Positions 1 to 6,931 of a DNA stretch of 10,811 nt are shown piece after piece (the stretch's first letter is position 1; each line of letters begins with the position of its first letter). Both the position numbers and the translations under genes were made by a program. The notes beneath the pieces were generated by a model. The model was given only the letters and a program-made list of their open reading frames with translations, was not told where the DNA came from and searched no databases. Origin of the DNA: Thermococcus sp. (GTDB taxonomy: Archaea > Methanobacteriota_B > Thermococci > Thermococcales > Thermococcaceae); NCBI GenBank assembly GCA_027062125.1, contig JAMOTW010000036.1:1-10811 (forward strand), read 5' to 3'.

Positions 1-1
1 T

Positions 2-1000
2 TTTGTCCTTGCACTCTTATCCAAGGCCGTGGTTTCAGCGGGGTCAGGCGGTTCTGTCTACAACGTTCAGTACTCCGTTATCTCCAACGGAAGTGAGGCT
101 TTTATTCCCCTTCTAATCCTCACCTACGGGCCATACTGCCCCCCACTTTCGGGAATTGACTGCGCCAATGCGACCACCGGGGAGGTTATTGGGGGAGAAG
201 AGCATCTGCTCTACTTCAATGGCTCTCAGCTATACCTTCTAAACCTCACGCCCGCATTCCGAGCCCTTTATCCGAACTACAGCACGCTCCTTGACAGGTT
301 CGAGGCCCTCTACCACTACACTCTCGGCCATTCTCTTAATGGTGCGCGCTTCATAAACGGGAGCTGGTACCTGGATCTCACGTTCCGCCCCCCGATGACT
401 CATGTCCGCGGTGTCTACATTTTCGATTCAGAAAACCTGTGCATTGAACCCGTTAATGTTAGCCGGTCCAAGCTTCCAAGGGGAAAAATCAGTGATGAGA
501 TAAACGGCTGGCGGATTGAGCTTCAGTCCCAGAGCTTTCAAAAATGGGACTACGCGAACATGAGCGACGTGTGGGTAACCATGAGCAAAAACGCGCGGAG
601 ATGGGCGCCGGGCCCAACTGAAATCGTCAATTCGAGCATTTTCCCGATTTATTTCATTCTCAAAAAAGATGGCCACGTGAAAAATACCACCCTCGTTTAT
701 CTCAATCTAAACGTTACGAGAGAGGACTTCGTTCCCCCAAACACATCTGGAGTTGCCGGCTACTGGTTTCCGGACAGCATTAAGATAGCCAATGTGACCG
801 CCTGCGAGAAAGCGAACGTGACTACATCCACCAGTACGGCCGCTGAGACTAGTACCGTCCCTAACAGAACAACAATCTCATCAAATACAACGAAAACACC
901 AACCAACACAAAAGAAACCAAAAAGGACATCTGCGGACCAGGGTTCATTGTTCTCTTGGCAGTCATGAGCTTGCTCCCAAGAAAAACTCCAAAGAGGTGA
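2..1000 (+). CDS. CGP-CTERM surface glycoprotein of unknown function, 5'-truncated by window edge
   Basis: The product is probably an exported, membrane-anchored cell-surface protein. I do not recognise its fold and assign no activity. The frame is open to the left edge, and its first codons (FVLALLSKAVVSA) are the end of a signal peptide core and cleavage site. The true start therefore lies outside the window, and the GTG at 29 is not the start. The visible 332 residues hold four cysteines outside the anchor that also occur in the downstream paralog (contexts YGPYC, GIDC, LCIEPVN, VTAC), which could form two disulfides. There are about 15 N-X-S/T sequons, a Thr/Ser/Asn-rich stalk, and a C-terminal CGPG, hydrophobic helix and basic tail. 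That ending matches the CGP-CTERM anchor known from Thermococcales. The stop overlaps the ribosome binding site of the next gene, which suggests an operon. I am confident of the anchor and export; the function is unknown. Confidence 0.85.
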   Translation, partial: FVLALLSKAVVSAGSGGSVYNVQYSVISNGSEAFIPLLILTYGPYCPPLSGIDCANATTGEVIGGEEHLLYFNGSQLYLLNLTPAFRALYPNYSTLLDRFEALYHYTLGHSLNGARFINGSWYLDLTFRPPMTHVRGVYIFDSENLCIEPVNVSRSKLPRGKISDEINGWRIELQSQSFQKWDYANMSDVWVTMSKNARRWAPGPTEIVNSSIFPIYFILKKDGHVKNTTLVYLNLNVTREDFVPPNTSGVAGYWFPDSIKIANVTACEKANVTTSTSTAAETSTVPNRTTISSNTTKTPTNTKETKKDICGPGFIVLLAVMSLLPRKTPKR

Positions 1001-1007
1001 GGTCAAA

Positions 1008-1937
1008 ATGTCCCGACTGGTGATTCCCCTCCTCATCGCCTTTCTTTTCATCGCTGTCCCAGTTTCGGCAGTCTATTCCGTGCATTCAGGTGGTTTTTTA
1101 TACGAAGTTCATAGCTCCGTCTTCTCAAACGGGACAGAGGCACTGATTCACGCTGAGGTTGACAACTACGGCATCACCTGCGGTATGGACTCCTGCTGGG
1201 CAGAGGTGTATGATGTTTATGATTATCTCCTCTTCTTCGATGGTTCTCAGCTCTACCTCCTCAACTTTACCCCCTCCGTATTCAGCGACCTCCCCCCTTA
1301 TGCCCCAAAGAACGTGAGCGCGGTGTACTTCAAAGGAGTAACCTACGTGAACGGCTCCTGATACGTTAACGTGCACGTCTTCGCCTACTTTAAGGAGAAC
1401 CACAGTAGCGTGAACGTTGACTATGTTTACAGGTTAGATACGGGACAGTTCTGCGTTGAGCGCGTTAACGAGAGCTGGTTCCGGCTCAAGAAAGGGATGC
1501 TAAAGAAGGAGATAAACGGCTGGAAAATCGAAGTCCCCGGAAATTTCTTCCTCGTTGCAAAGGCGAGTGATGCCAACCAGTCTCCCCTGCGACCGCTGGT
1601 TGTTAACTGGGCCCAGTTTCCAGTCTATTTCACTCTCAGAAAGGGCAATTTGACGAAGAACATCACCCTCTTCTACATCAACACAACCGGCACGATAAAC
1701 GGCTTCTGGTTTCCCGATGACGTTAAAATCGTTAGCGTAACAGTCTGCAAGAAAACAAGCGCGAACACCCCAACCGGCACGCTCGCTGAAGTCAACCTTA
1801 CATCCCCCACAGTAGAGACACAGCCAAACAAAACGGAAACAGCAGCCAGCACTGAGAACACTGAAACGAGCATCTGCGGACCCGGATTTATCCTCTTAGC
1901 TACAATACCCGTCCTGCTGAGAAGAGCAAAGCAGTGA
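1008..1937 (+). pseudogene. Second CGP-CTERM surface protein, tandem paralog interrupted by in-frame TGA
   Basis: This is one reading frame of 309 sense codons plus the terminal stop, broken once by TGA at 1359-1361. The ATG at 1008 follows GAGGTGA (994-1000), which overlaps the upstream stop codon. The signal peptide ends near VPVSA. The paralog's landmarks follow in the same order: SNGTEA, YGITC, LLFFDGSQLYLLNFTP, FCVERVN, EINGWKIE, FPVYFTL, GFWFPD, VTVC, a Thr/Ser/Asn stalk, and a final CGPG, helix and RRAKQ tail. The paralog reads Asn-Gly-Ser-Trp (TGG at 365-367) where this gene reads Asn-Gly-Ser-stop, so one G-to-A change explains the break. The 191 codons after the stop keep the frame and the anchor. 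The GTG at 1371 has no ribosome binding site, so re-initiation looks unlikely. The 117-residue upstream fragment would be exported without an anchor. A sequencing error or stop readthrough is possible. Selenocysteine is unlikely, because Thermococcales are not known to use it. Confidence 0.83.
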
Positions 1938-1945
1938 AAATGGAT

Positions 1946-1977
1946 AAGAGAAAGAAGAATCAGGCCTTCTTGGCCTG
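1946..1977 (-). terminator. Candidate terminator at the end of the TrmBL2 gene: hairpin plus pyrimidine tract
   Basis: A perfect 6-bp inverted repeat, CAGGCC / GGCCTG, with a 5-nt loop lies at 1961-1977 and spans the last codons and stop of the minus-strand gene. Read on the minus strand, it is followed by the pyrimidine-rich run ATTCTTCTTTCTCTT. The converging plus-strand gene ends only 22 bp away. Archaeal termination depends mainly on T-rich runs, so the tract may matter more than the stem. Confidence 0.45.
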
Positions 1978-2754
1978 CTCCCAGTACTCGTTGAACTTGC
2001 CCTCGAAGAGGGCCTTGACGCGGAAGTCCTTGATCCATATCTGGGTCTCGTAGTTGAAGTAGCGAGCGGCCATGTCCTCGAGGGCGAAGAAGACCTCGTC
2101 GTCGCAGATGAGCATCGGGAGCTCGAACTTGTCGAGGACCTTGAGCTCGAGCTTGCCCTTCTTGTAGTAGTCCATTATCTTGGAGGTGCCGAGCCTGTGG
2201 AGGACGTTCTCGGTGACGATTATCTTGGCCTTGGCGCCCCTGTCGATGGCCTTGATGATGTCGCTCTCGAGGTTGATGGCTATGTAACCGTCGTCGGCGA
2301 GGAGTATCTGCTCCTTGACCTCCTCGAACATCTCCTTGGTCTTGAGGGTGGCGTTCCTGATTCCGCGGACGACCCAGACCTTCTCGACGCCGTACTTCGG
2401 AATCTCGGTCTCGATGAGCGGGCTCATGAGCTCGAGGAGCTCCTCCTTCGCCTTCTTCTTGGCCTCAAGCTCCTCGGCGACGCGCTCCTGCCACTCCTCG
2501 ATGAACTTCTCGAGGATGTTCTCCGGGTGGACGGGCCTGTACTTGTTGACCTTGCCGGGCTGGCTGATGGCGAAGCCCTTCTTCTCGAGGCTCCTGAGGA
2601 CGTCGTAGGTCCTCGGCGCCGGAACCTCGGAGACGCTGGCAAGCTCCGCCGGGGTGAGGACGCCAAAACCGACCAATGCCACGTACGCCCTTGCCTCGTA
2701 GAGGTTCAACTCAAAGTGCTCCTGAAGGAGCTCTACCATCTTGTCCTTAACCAT
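1960..2754 (-). CDS. trmBL2: TrmBL2-type TrmB-family DNA-binding protein (chromatin protein/regulator)
   Basis: The 264-residue protein strongly resembles Thermococcales TrmBL2, an abundant protein that coats DNA as filaments and represses transcription broadly. Residues about 15-75 form the TrmB winged helix (LYEARAYVALVGFGVLTPAE, SEVPAPRTYDVLRSLEKKG, KYRPVHP). Residues about 80-112 are a charged helix likely to form a coiled coil. The C-terminal half (LLADDGYIAINLE, LPMLICDDEVFFALED) resembles the TrmB effector-domain core, but the protein ends near 264, where sugar-binding members are longer. I chose ATG 2754 over GTG 2799 or ATG 2796. It has GGTGGTG 6 nt upstream, the predicted transcript starts near 2776, and 264 residues is the length I recall for the family. 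Third codon positions are strongly biased to G and C, which fits high expression. It lies downstream of reverse gyrase on the same strand, as I recall for P. furiosus PF0495/PF0496. The family call is secure; the TrmBL2 subtype rests on remembered sequence. Confidence 0.92.
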   Translation of the reverse strand: MVKDKMVELLQEHFELNLYEARAYVALVGFGVLTPAELASVSEVPAPRTYDVLRSLEKKGFAISQPGKVNKYRPVHPENILEKFIEEWQERVAEELEAKKKAKEELLELMSPLIETEIPKYGVEKVWVVRGIRNATLKTKEMFEEVKEQILLADDGYIAINLESDIIKAIDRGAKAKIIVTENVLHRLGTSKIMDYYKKGKLELKVLDKFELPMLICDDEVFFALEDMAARYFNYETQIWIKDFRVKALFEGKFNEYWEQAKKA

Positions 2755-2760
2755 TCTTAC

Positions 2761-2767
2761 CACCACC
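2761..2767 (-). promoter_or_regulatory. Ribosome binding site that fixes the TrmBL2 start
   Basis: GGTGGTG on the minus strand matches the archaeal GGAGGTG at six of seven bases and sits 6 nt before the ATG at 2754. No comparable motif precedes the in-frame GTG (2799) or ATG (2796), so this site supports the 264-residue product. Confidence 0.6.
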
Positions 2768-2798
2768 GGATTTTCTATTTTGCATTTCGATTTCATCA

Positions 2799-2814
2799 CA
2801 TATAAGTTTTTTCC
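2799..2814 (-). promoter_or_regulatory. BRE/TATA promoter of trmBL2
   Basis: The minus strand reads GGAAAAAACTTATATG: a purine-rich BRE followed by a TATA element (about 2799-2806). Archaeal transcription starts roughly 25 nt downstream of the TATA centre, which predicts a start near 2776 and a leader of about 22 nt before ATG 2754. The element overlaps the codons of the longer possible N-terminus, which argues against that longer form. Confidence 0.6.
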
Positions 2815-2884
2815 AAATGATGTTAGTGTCCTAGGTTATGTTCTCGAAATTGCTTGCGGATGACTTCCCTGGATATTATGGCCG

Positions 2885-2900
2885 TTGCATGTACGTGCAA
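2885..2900. repeat. Imperfect 16-bp palindrome, possible operator
   Basis: TTGCATGTACGTGCAA is palindromic except for one mismatched pair, at its seventh-from-centre-symmetric T/G positions (14 of 16 bases symmetric). It lies about 85-100 bp upstream of the trmBL2 TATA box and 20-50 bp downstream of the second promoter-like element. That spacing suits a dimeric regulator. It does not match the TATCAC-N5-GTGATA site of the glycolytic regulator TrmBL1/Tgr. A regulatory role is inference only. Confidence 0.35.
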
Positions 2901-2919
2901 ACCCATTACTACATCAGGA

Positions 2920-2934
2920 TTTTAAAATTTTTGG
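2920..2934 (-). promoter_or_regulatory. Second promoter-like element upstream of trmBL2
   Basis: The minus strand reads CCAAAAATTTTAAAA, which resembles a BRE followed by a TATA box. If active it would start RNA near 2899 and give a trmBL2 leader of about 145 nt, or a short independent RNA. AT-rich runs like this can arise by chance, so this is a weak call. Confidence 0.3.
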
Positions 2935-3033
2935 TTTTACTGGCTGGCAAAATTCGATGTTGAAACCTCGCGGGCGGTATGATGTTCAGGGAGCTTAAAA
3001 ACATGCCACAAAGTTAAAGTAAACCCGAATCCC

Positions 3034-3055
3034 TTGACAGCATAAAAGCAGTCAA
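3034..3055. repeat. Imperfect inverted repeat downstream of reverse gyrase
   Basis: TTGACAGC and GCAGTCAA flank the 6-nt ATAAAA; seven of eight pairs match, with one A-A mismatch. It lies 36-57 nt past the rgy stop. On the minus strand the loop is TTTTAT, so it could be part of the rgy 3' processing or termination region. Confidence 0.3.
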
Positions 3056-3083
3056 AAATTCTGGAGAACGAAAAGTAATAAAA
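3053..3083 (-). terminator. T-rich termination region of reverse gyrase
   Basis: Beginning about 8 nt after the rgy stop, the minus strand carries TTTTATTACTTTT (3071-3083) and then GAATTTTTG (3053-3061). Clustered T-tracts are the known main signal for archaeal RNA polymerase termination. Readthrough into trmBL2 is possible and cannot be judged from sequence. Confidence 0.4.
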
Positions 3084-3090
3084 GATCCAG

Positions 3091-6000
3091 TCAGGTTGCA
3101 CTACCTTTCCCATTGCGGAGGTATTCCTTTATCTCACGGTACAGGGATCCAAGAACCTCCTGATAGTCAACCTGATTCTCCTCGATGCGGTCCATTACCT
3201 CCTCCAGCTCCCTCGTCTTCTCCTCGCTGACGAGTTCCTTATATTTACTTATAAGATAGTGGTAGACCTTAATGCCCTGGTCAGTCGGCACGAGCTTCTT
3301 CCTCCCGCGGGTCTCTATAGCGTAGTAGCGCCTTATCAGCGTCTCGACTATCTTCGCGTAGGTCGAGGGCCTGCCTATCTTCCTCTCCTTCATGAGGGCT
3401 ATTATGTCGCCCTGCGTGTAGAGGGGAACCTTGGGGGCCTTCCACTTCTTGGCCTCAACGACCTTCAGCCTCGCACCCTCCTCAAGCCTCGGGAGCTGCC
3501 TGAAGGGCGGCGAGCGGAGCTTCGTCCAGCCGTCTTCAATGACCTCGACGTAGCCCTCGAGCTCCGCCTTCCCAACACCAGCGTTGATGACGGCCCTCTC
3601 CATGAGCAGCTTTGCCGCCTTCATCTGGCTCGTCATGAACTTCCTGAATATCATGTCGTAGAGCCTGTAGTGATTCCTCGTGAGGTTCTTGGGGAGCTGG
3701 ATAACGCCGTCGCGGACGAGCTGCATTAAACGGCCGGTGTCTATCGGTCTCGTCGGCCTTATTGCCTCGTGGGTTCCCTCCTCGCCCCACGGCCTCGGCT
3801 TGAAGTACTCCTCACCGACCTCCTGGGTTATGTACTCCTTCGCTATCTCTATTCCAGTGTTGCTGACGTGGGTTGAGTCTGTGCGGTGATAGCTCGTCAG
3901 CCCGGCCTCAAAAAGATCCTGCGCCAATCTCATCGTCTCCGGTGCGGAAAGCTTCAGGAAGGTCGAGGCGTCCTTCAGCATGGCGTCGGTAGTGTACGGC
4001 GGAGATGGGTTGAACTCCCTCTCCTCTAGCTGAACCTCCTCAACGGTGACGTACTCGGGAGGCTCAACGTCCTTCCCGTCCTTACCTATCTCCACGGTGA
4101 ACTGAAGGCCGTTCTCGAGGGTCAGGCCGAGGAAATACGTCTCGCTCTCGCTGAACTCCTTGTAGCGCTCGATTATCCAGCCGAGGACCGGGGTTTGAAC
4201 CCTTCCTGCGGAGAGGTTTCTGTTTTCAAAGACGCGCTGGAGCTCCTGGCTCAGCTCGAAGCCTATCCACCTGTCCTCTATGCGCCTGACAATCTGCGCG
4301 TTCACCCTGCCCTCGTTGACGTCCCTCGCCTCCTGGATGGCACGCATTATCGCCGGCCTCGTCACCTCGTGGAACTCTATGCGCTTGATGTTGGGCGTGT
4401 ACGGGCTGAGCACGTTCCTTATGTCCCACGCTATCTTCTCACCCTCCGTATCGGGGTCGGTAGCGATGAGTATCTCGTCTACCTCCTGAGCCAGCTCGCG
4501 CATCGCCTTGACGTTGTCGAGGGCGTCACGCACGTTGGTGCTTCCACAGCGCGGGCAGACGCCTTTCTCCTCCCAGTCGACGAACTGGTGCCCGCAGTCG
4601 CGGCAACGCTTTATGGTGTCGTAGACGGGGATGAACCTCATCATGCCGTCCTTCTCATCAACAAGAACGCCGTGGTAGCCCTCGTTCGTCACGAGGTCGA
4701 ACATATGCCCGCCGCTCGCCAGGATCGTCAGCATCATGTTTCCTATGCTCACCTCGTAGGCGACAAGGTCACCTATCCTCGTCTTGCTCGGCTGTCCGAA
4801 GAAGTTAGCTATCGTCCTGGCCTTGTTCGGACTCTCGACTATCATAAGGGCAGACTTGACAAGGTCCTTGACCTTGGCGCTTATCTTGCCCTCCATAACG
4901 AGGCGGACCTTTTCCCTGTCCTCGTCTATCTGCCTGAGAACCTCATCGAGGTTCAGCTCCTCGAAGGGCACCATCTTGAACTCCGTGAAGCGCCAGCGCA
5001 TCTGCCTGAGGAGGCCGTTGAAGACCTTCTCGTTGTCAACTATGAGCACGCTCAGACCCTTCGTGATTCCACCCGCGAAGAGCCTGCTCGTCCTCCCGGT
5101 GGCCTGAATGTACGTCCTGACATCCGGAATCTCGATGTACCACTTGCCGCCCTCTTCGGTAAGGCTCACAAATGGATCCTCGGCGAGCTTCTTCAGAACC
5201 TCCTCGTCGTGGAGTGCCTTCCTGAGGAACTCAACCAGCTCGCGGAAAACGCCAAGGACGTGGTTGTGGAACTCGTTCTCTATGGGCAGGCCTTCGGCTA
5301 AAGCTTCCTCTATTTTAAGCAGTTCAAACTGCGGTATGTTCCTTATGAGCCTCCTCAGCCTCGCGTGGAGCTTTTCGGCCTGCTTCCTGTCCTCGTCGCT
5401 CAGGAAGTCCATGATCTCGCTGAGCAGGCCTAAAGCCCTGTATATGGTGGGCCTCTCGAGGTCTATGCTAAAGCGGAACTTGGGAACACCGGTGAAGACC
5501 GCGTAGCGTATTAGGTGCGGCATGTCGAGACCGCGGACGAGGGAGCCGTAGTATGTGGCGGAGCCTATGAGGTAGTCGGCCTCGCCGCTCTCAAACCTCT
5601 CGATGGCCTTCCTGTTCTTGGAGCTGACGAGCTCAACCTTGAAGCCCCTCTCACGGAGGTAGTTGACGAGCTCTTCCGCATAGCCAAGGCCCTGGTCAAT
5701 GGGCGTGAAGATTATCCCGCCCCTTCCGAGCATCGTGAGAAGCTCTTCCACGTGCTCCTTGATGTCCTTGGTCGGCTTTAGGTAGCTGTCCACAACGTTC
5801 CTGAGCGCGCTCCTTCCGCTGCCCACTTCAAAGCCGAGGAGCTCGCGGTAGAGCTTTATCCTGTCGCCCCTCGCGCTCCCGGTTGCGGAGGCGATGATCA
5901 TGATGCCGATGTCGTTCTTCGACTTGAACTCCTCAATCTCACGCTGGAGCTTTGAGATGTCCCCGTTCAACTCCTTGAGCCTCTCCTCCCTGTCCTGAGC

Positions 6001-6777
6001 GCGGCCGTTGAGGTATTTCGACATCTGCTTCTTGAGTCTGATTATCTCCCAGGCCTTTTGGATGACTTCATCGTTGAAGCCGAGGAGGTAGAGGGAGCGG
6101 TCTATGTTCTTGCTCGCCTTGAGGAATGCATCAACGTCGTCGACGAAGATGAAATCGAAGTGCCTACCCTTGAGCACCTCGTCGAACTTCCTGGCCATCC
6201 ACTGGGCGCTGGTGACGAGGATATCGTAGTCCCCGCCGGTTATCTTGGCGAGCATCTCTTCCTTCTCCTTCTTCCGGAGGTTGCCGTGGTAGTAGGCGAG
6301 GTTTACCTCAACGCCGGCCCTCTCGGCTATGCTCTGGATTTTCCTCACCGTTTGAATCACGAGGGGCGTAGTCGGGACGACTATGTAGCTCTTCTTGCCC
6401 CTGGTCGCGTGCCAGACGGCCATGAAGGCCCCAAAAGTGCTCTTGCCCATTCCGGTCGGGGCTATGATGGAGAAGCTCCTCCCCTTGAGGAGTCTCTTAA
6501 CCCACGTCCTCTGGGCGCTCCAGAAGGTGAAGCCGGTGGCCTTCTCAAAGAACGCCTCGATCTCGCGGAGGTTCTTCTCGAGGGAATAAATCCTCTCCCA
6601 TTCCTTGAGCGTGCCTTTAACCTGCAGGGCGTTTCTAACGGCGGTGATGAGCTCAAAATAGGAATCGGAGTGAAGGGGTTCGTCGAGGCACTCGTCACAG
6701 GGGTTTTTGTTCACCAGCCTTTCGTCGGAGATTTTACCGAGGCAGTTCGGGCACATCTCCCGATAGATCGCCTTCAT
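3091..6777 (-). CDS. rgy: Reverse gyrase (helicase-like plus type IA topoisomerase)
   Basis: This 1228-residue enzyme introduces positive supercoils into DNA using ATP and is a hallmark of hyperthermophiles. Domains in order: N-terminal zinc finger (C9, C12, C27, C30); SF2 helicase-like region with Walker A APTGMGKST (106-114), DDVD (213-216), SATGSARG (297-304) and motif VI QATGRTSRLFAGG (558-570); latch-type insert between the helicase motifs; Toprim domain with MIVESPNKA (645-653, E648) and DPDTEGE (774-780); second zinc finger (C724, C727, C741, C744); and the topoisomerase active site TSYHRTDST, with catalytic tyrosine Y963 (codon 3889-3891). All key residues are present. The length is normal for an intein-free reverse gyrase; some relatives (I recall P. 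horikoshii and T. kodakarensis) carry an intein. The ATG at 6777 follows GAGGGTGGG, and a TATA element sits about 40 nt upstream. trmBL2 follows on the same strand. Confidence 0.98.
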   Translation of the reverse strand: MKAIYREMCPNCLGKISDERLVNKNPCDECLDEPLHSDSYFELITAVRNALQVKGTLKEWERIYSLEKNLREIEAFFEKATGFTFWSAQRTWVKRLLKGRSFSIIAPTGMGKSTFGAFMAVWHATRGKKSYIVVPTTPLVIQTVRKIQSIAERAGVEVNLAYYHGNLRKKEKEEMLAKITGGDYDILVTSAQWMARKFDEVLKGRHFDFIFVDDVDAFLKASKNIDRSLYLLGFNDEVIQKAWEIIRLKKQMSKYLNGRAQDREERLKELNGDISKLQREIEEFKSKNDIGIMIIASATGSARGDRIKLYRELLGFEVGSGRSALRNVVDSYLKPTKDIKEHVEELLTMLGRGGIIFTPIDQGLGYAEELVNYLRERGFKVELVSSKNRKAIERFESGEADYLIGSATYYGSLVRGLDMPHLIRYAVFTGVPKFRFSIDLERPTIYRALGLLSEIMDFLSDEDRKQAEKLHARLRRLIRNIPQFELLKIEEALAEGLPIENEFHNHVLGVFRELVEFLRKALHDEEVLKKLAEDPFVSLTEEGGKWYIEIPDVRTYIQATGRTSRLFAGGITKGLSVLIVDNEKVFNGLLRQMRWRFTEFKMVPFEELNLDEVLRQIDEDREKVRLVMEGKISAKVKDLVKSALMIVESPNKARTIANFFGQPSKTRIGDLVAYEVSIGNMMLTILASGGHMFDLVTNEGYHGVLVDEKDGMMRFIPVYDTIKRCRDCGHQFVDWEEKGVCPRCGSTNVRDALDNVKAMRELAQEVDEILIATDPDTEGEKIAWDIRNVLSPYTPNIKRIEFHEVTRPAIMRAIQEARDVNEGRVNAQIVRRIEDRWIGFELSQELQRVFENRNLSAGRVQTPVLGWIIERYKEFSESETYFLGLTLENGLQFTVEIGKDGKDVEPPEYVTVEEVQLEEREFNPSPPYTTDAMLKDASTFLKLSAPETMRLAQDLFEAGLTSYHRTDSTHVSNTGIEIAKEYITQEVGEEYFKPRPWGEEGTHEAIRPTRPIDTGRLMQLVRDGVIQLPKNLTRNHYRLYDMIFRKFMTSQMKAAKLLMERAVINAGVGKAELEGYVEVIEDGWTKLRSPPFRQLPRLEEGARLKVVEAKKWKAPKVPLYTQGDIIALMKERKIGRPSTYAKIVETLIRRYYAIETRGRKKLVPTDQGIKVYHYLISKYKELVSEEKTRELEEVMDRIEENQVDYQEVLGSLYREIKEYLRNGKGSAT

Positions 6778-6814
6778 TTTCCCACCCTCTAAGTTTCATT
6801 TTGGTGTTTAGGGG

Positions 6815-6830
6815 ATTTATAAGGCTTTTT
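6815..6830 (-). promoter_or_regulatory. BRE/TATA promoter of reverse gyrase
   Basis: The minus strand reads AAAAAGCCTTATAAAT: a BRE-like purine run and a TATA element centred near 6819. This predicts a start near 6794 and a leader of about 17 nt that contains the ribosome binding site GAGGGTGGG. It is the better of the two promoter matches in this 154-bp divergent region. Confidence 0.65.
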
Positions 6831-6867
6831 GGAATGTGGGCGAGAATTCCCTTTTACCTTGACAAAG

Positions 6868-6882
6868 ACAAAAAGATAATAA
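6868..6882 (+). promoter_or_regulatory. Promoter of the binding-protein gene
   Basis: ACAAAAAGATAATAA offers a BRE-like run followed by a TATA-like GATAATAA. A start near 6904 would leave a leader of about 28 nt, including GGAGGG at 6920-6925. The TATA match is imperfect. It lies about 40 bp from the rgy promoter, so the two divergent promoters could influence each other. Confidence 0.5.
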
Positions 6883-6931
6883 GGAATGAAAGCAAAACGA
6901 TAGTTGATGGTATCCACGTGGAGGGATACAA

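Larger units (their letters stand above)
2815..3090. other. Non-coding region between reverse gyrase and the trmBL2 promoter
   Basis: Neither strand has a convincing gene here. The longest start-to-stop frame I traced on the minus strand is about 28 codons without a ribosome binding site. In rgy transcription order the region holds T-tracts just after the rgy stop, an imperfect hairpin at 3034-3055, a second promoter-like element at 2920-2934 and an imperfect 16-bp palindrome at 2885-2900. It may serve as an rgy 3' region plus an extended trmBL2 control region. Confidence 0.5.

Noticed and set aside
29..1000. GTG at 29 as the start of the first surface protein
   Set aside because: The frame stays open to the left edge, the upstream codons encode signal-peptide sequence matching the paralog, and no ribosome binding site precedes GTG 29.
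1359..1361. TGA as a selenocysteine codon
   Set aside because: The paralog has tryptophan, not cysteine, at this place. Thermococcales are not known to carry the selenocysteine machinery, and I saw no obvious SECIS-like hairpin nearby.
1371..1937. A separate gene starting at GTG 1371
   Set aside because: It lacks a ribosome binding site and signal peptide, lies in the same frame as 1008-1358, and aligns with the second half of the paralog. It is the distal part of a broken gene.
2793..2850. C/D-box guide RNA suggested by GTGATGA (minus) and AATGATGT (plus)
   Set aside because: No CTGA D box or internal D'/C' pair lies at the expected spacing on either strand. The motifs fall in the promoter by chance.
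4195..5301. A 368-codon plus-strand open frame inside reverse gyrase
   Set aside because: It is antisense to a certain gene. Its length comes from the GC-biased third codon positions of rgy, and its translation shows no recognisable domain or ribosome binding site. The same applies to 2197-2805, 6058-6792 and 8108-8614 opposite their real genes.
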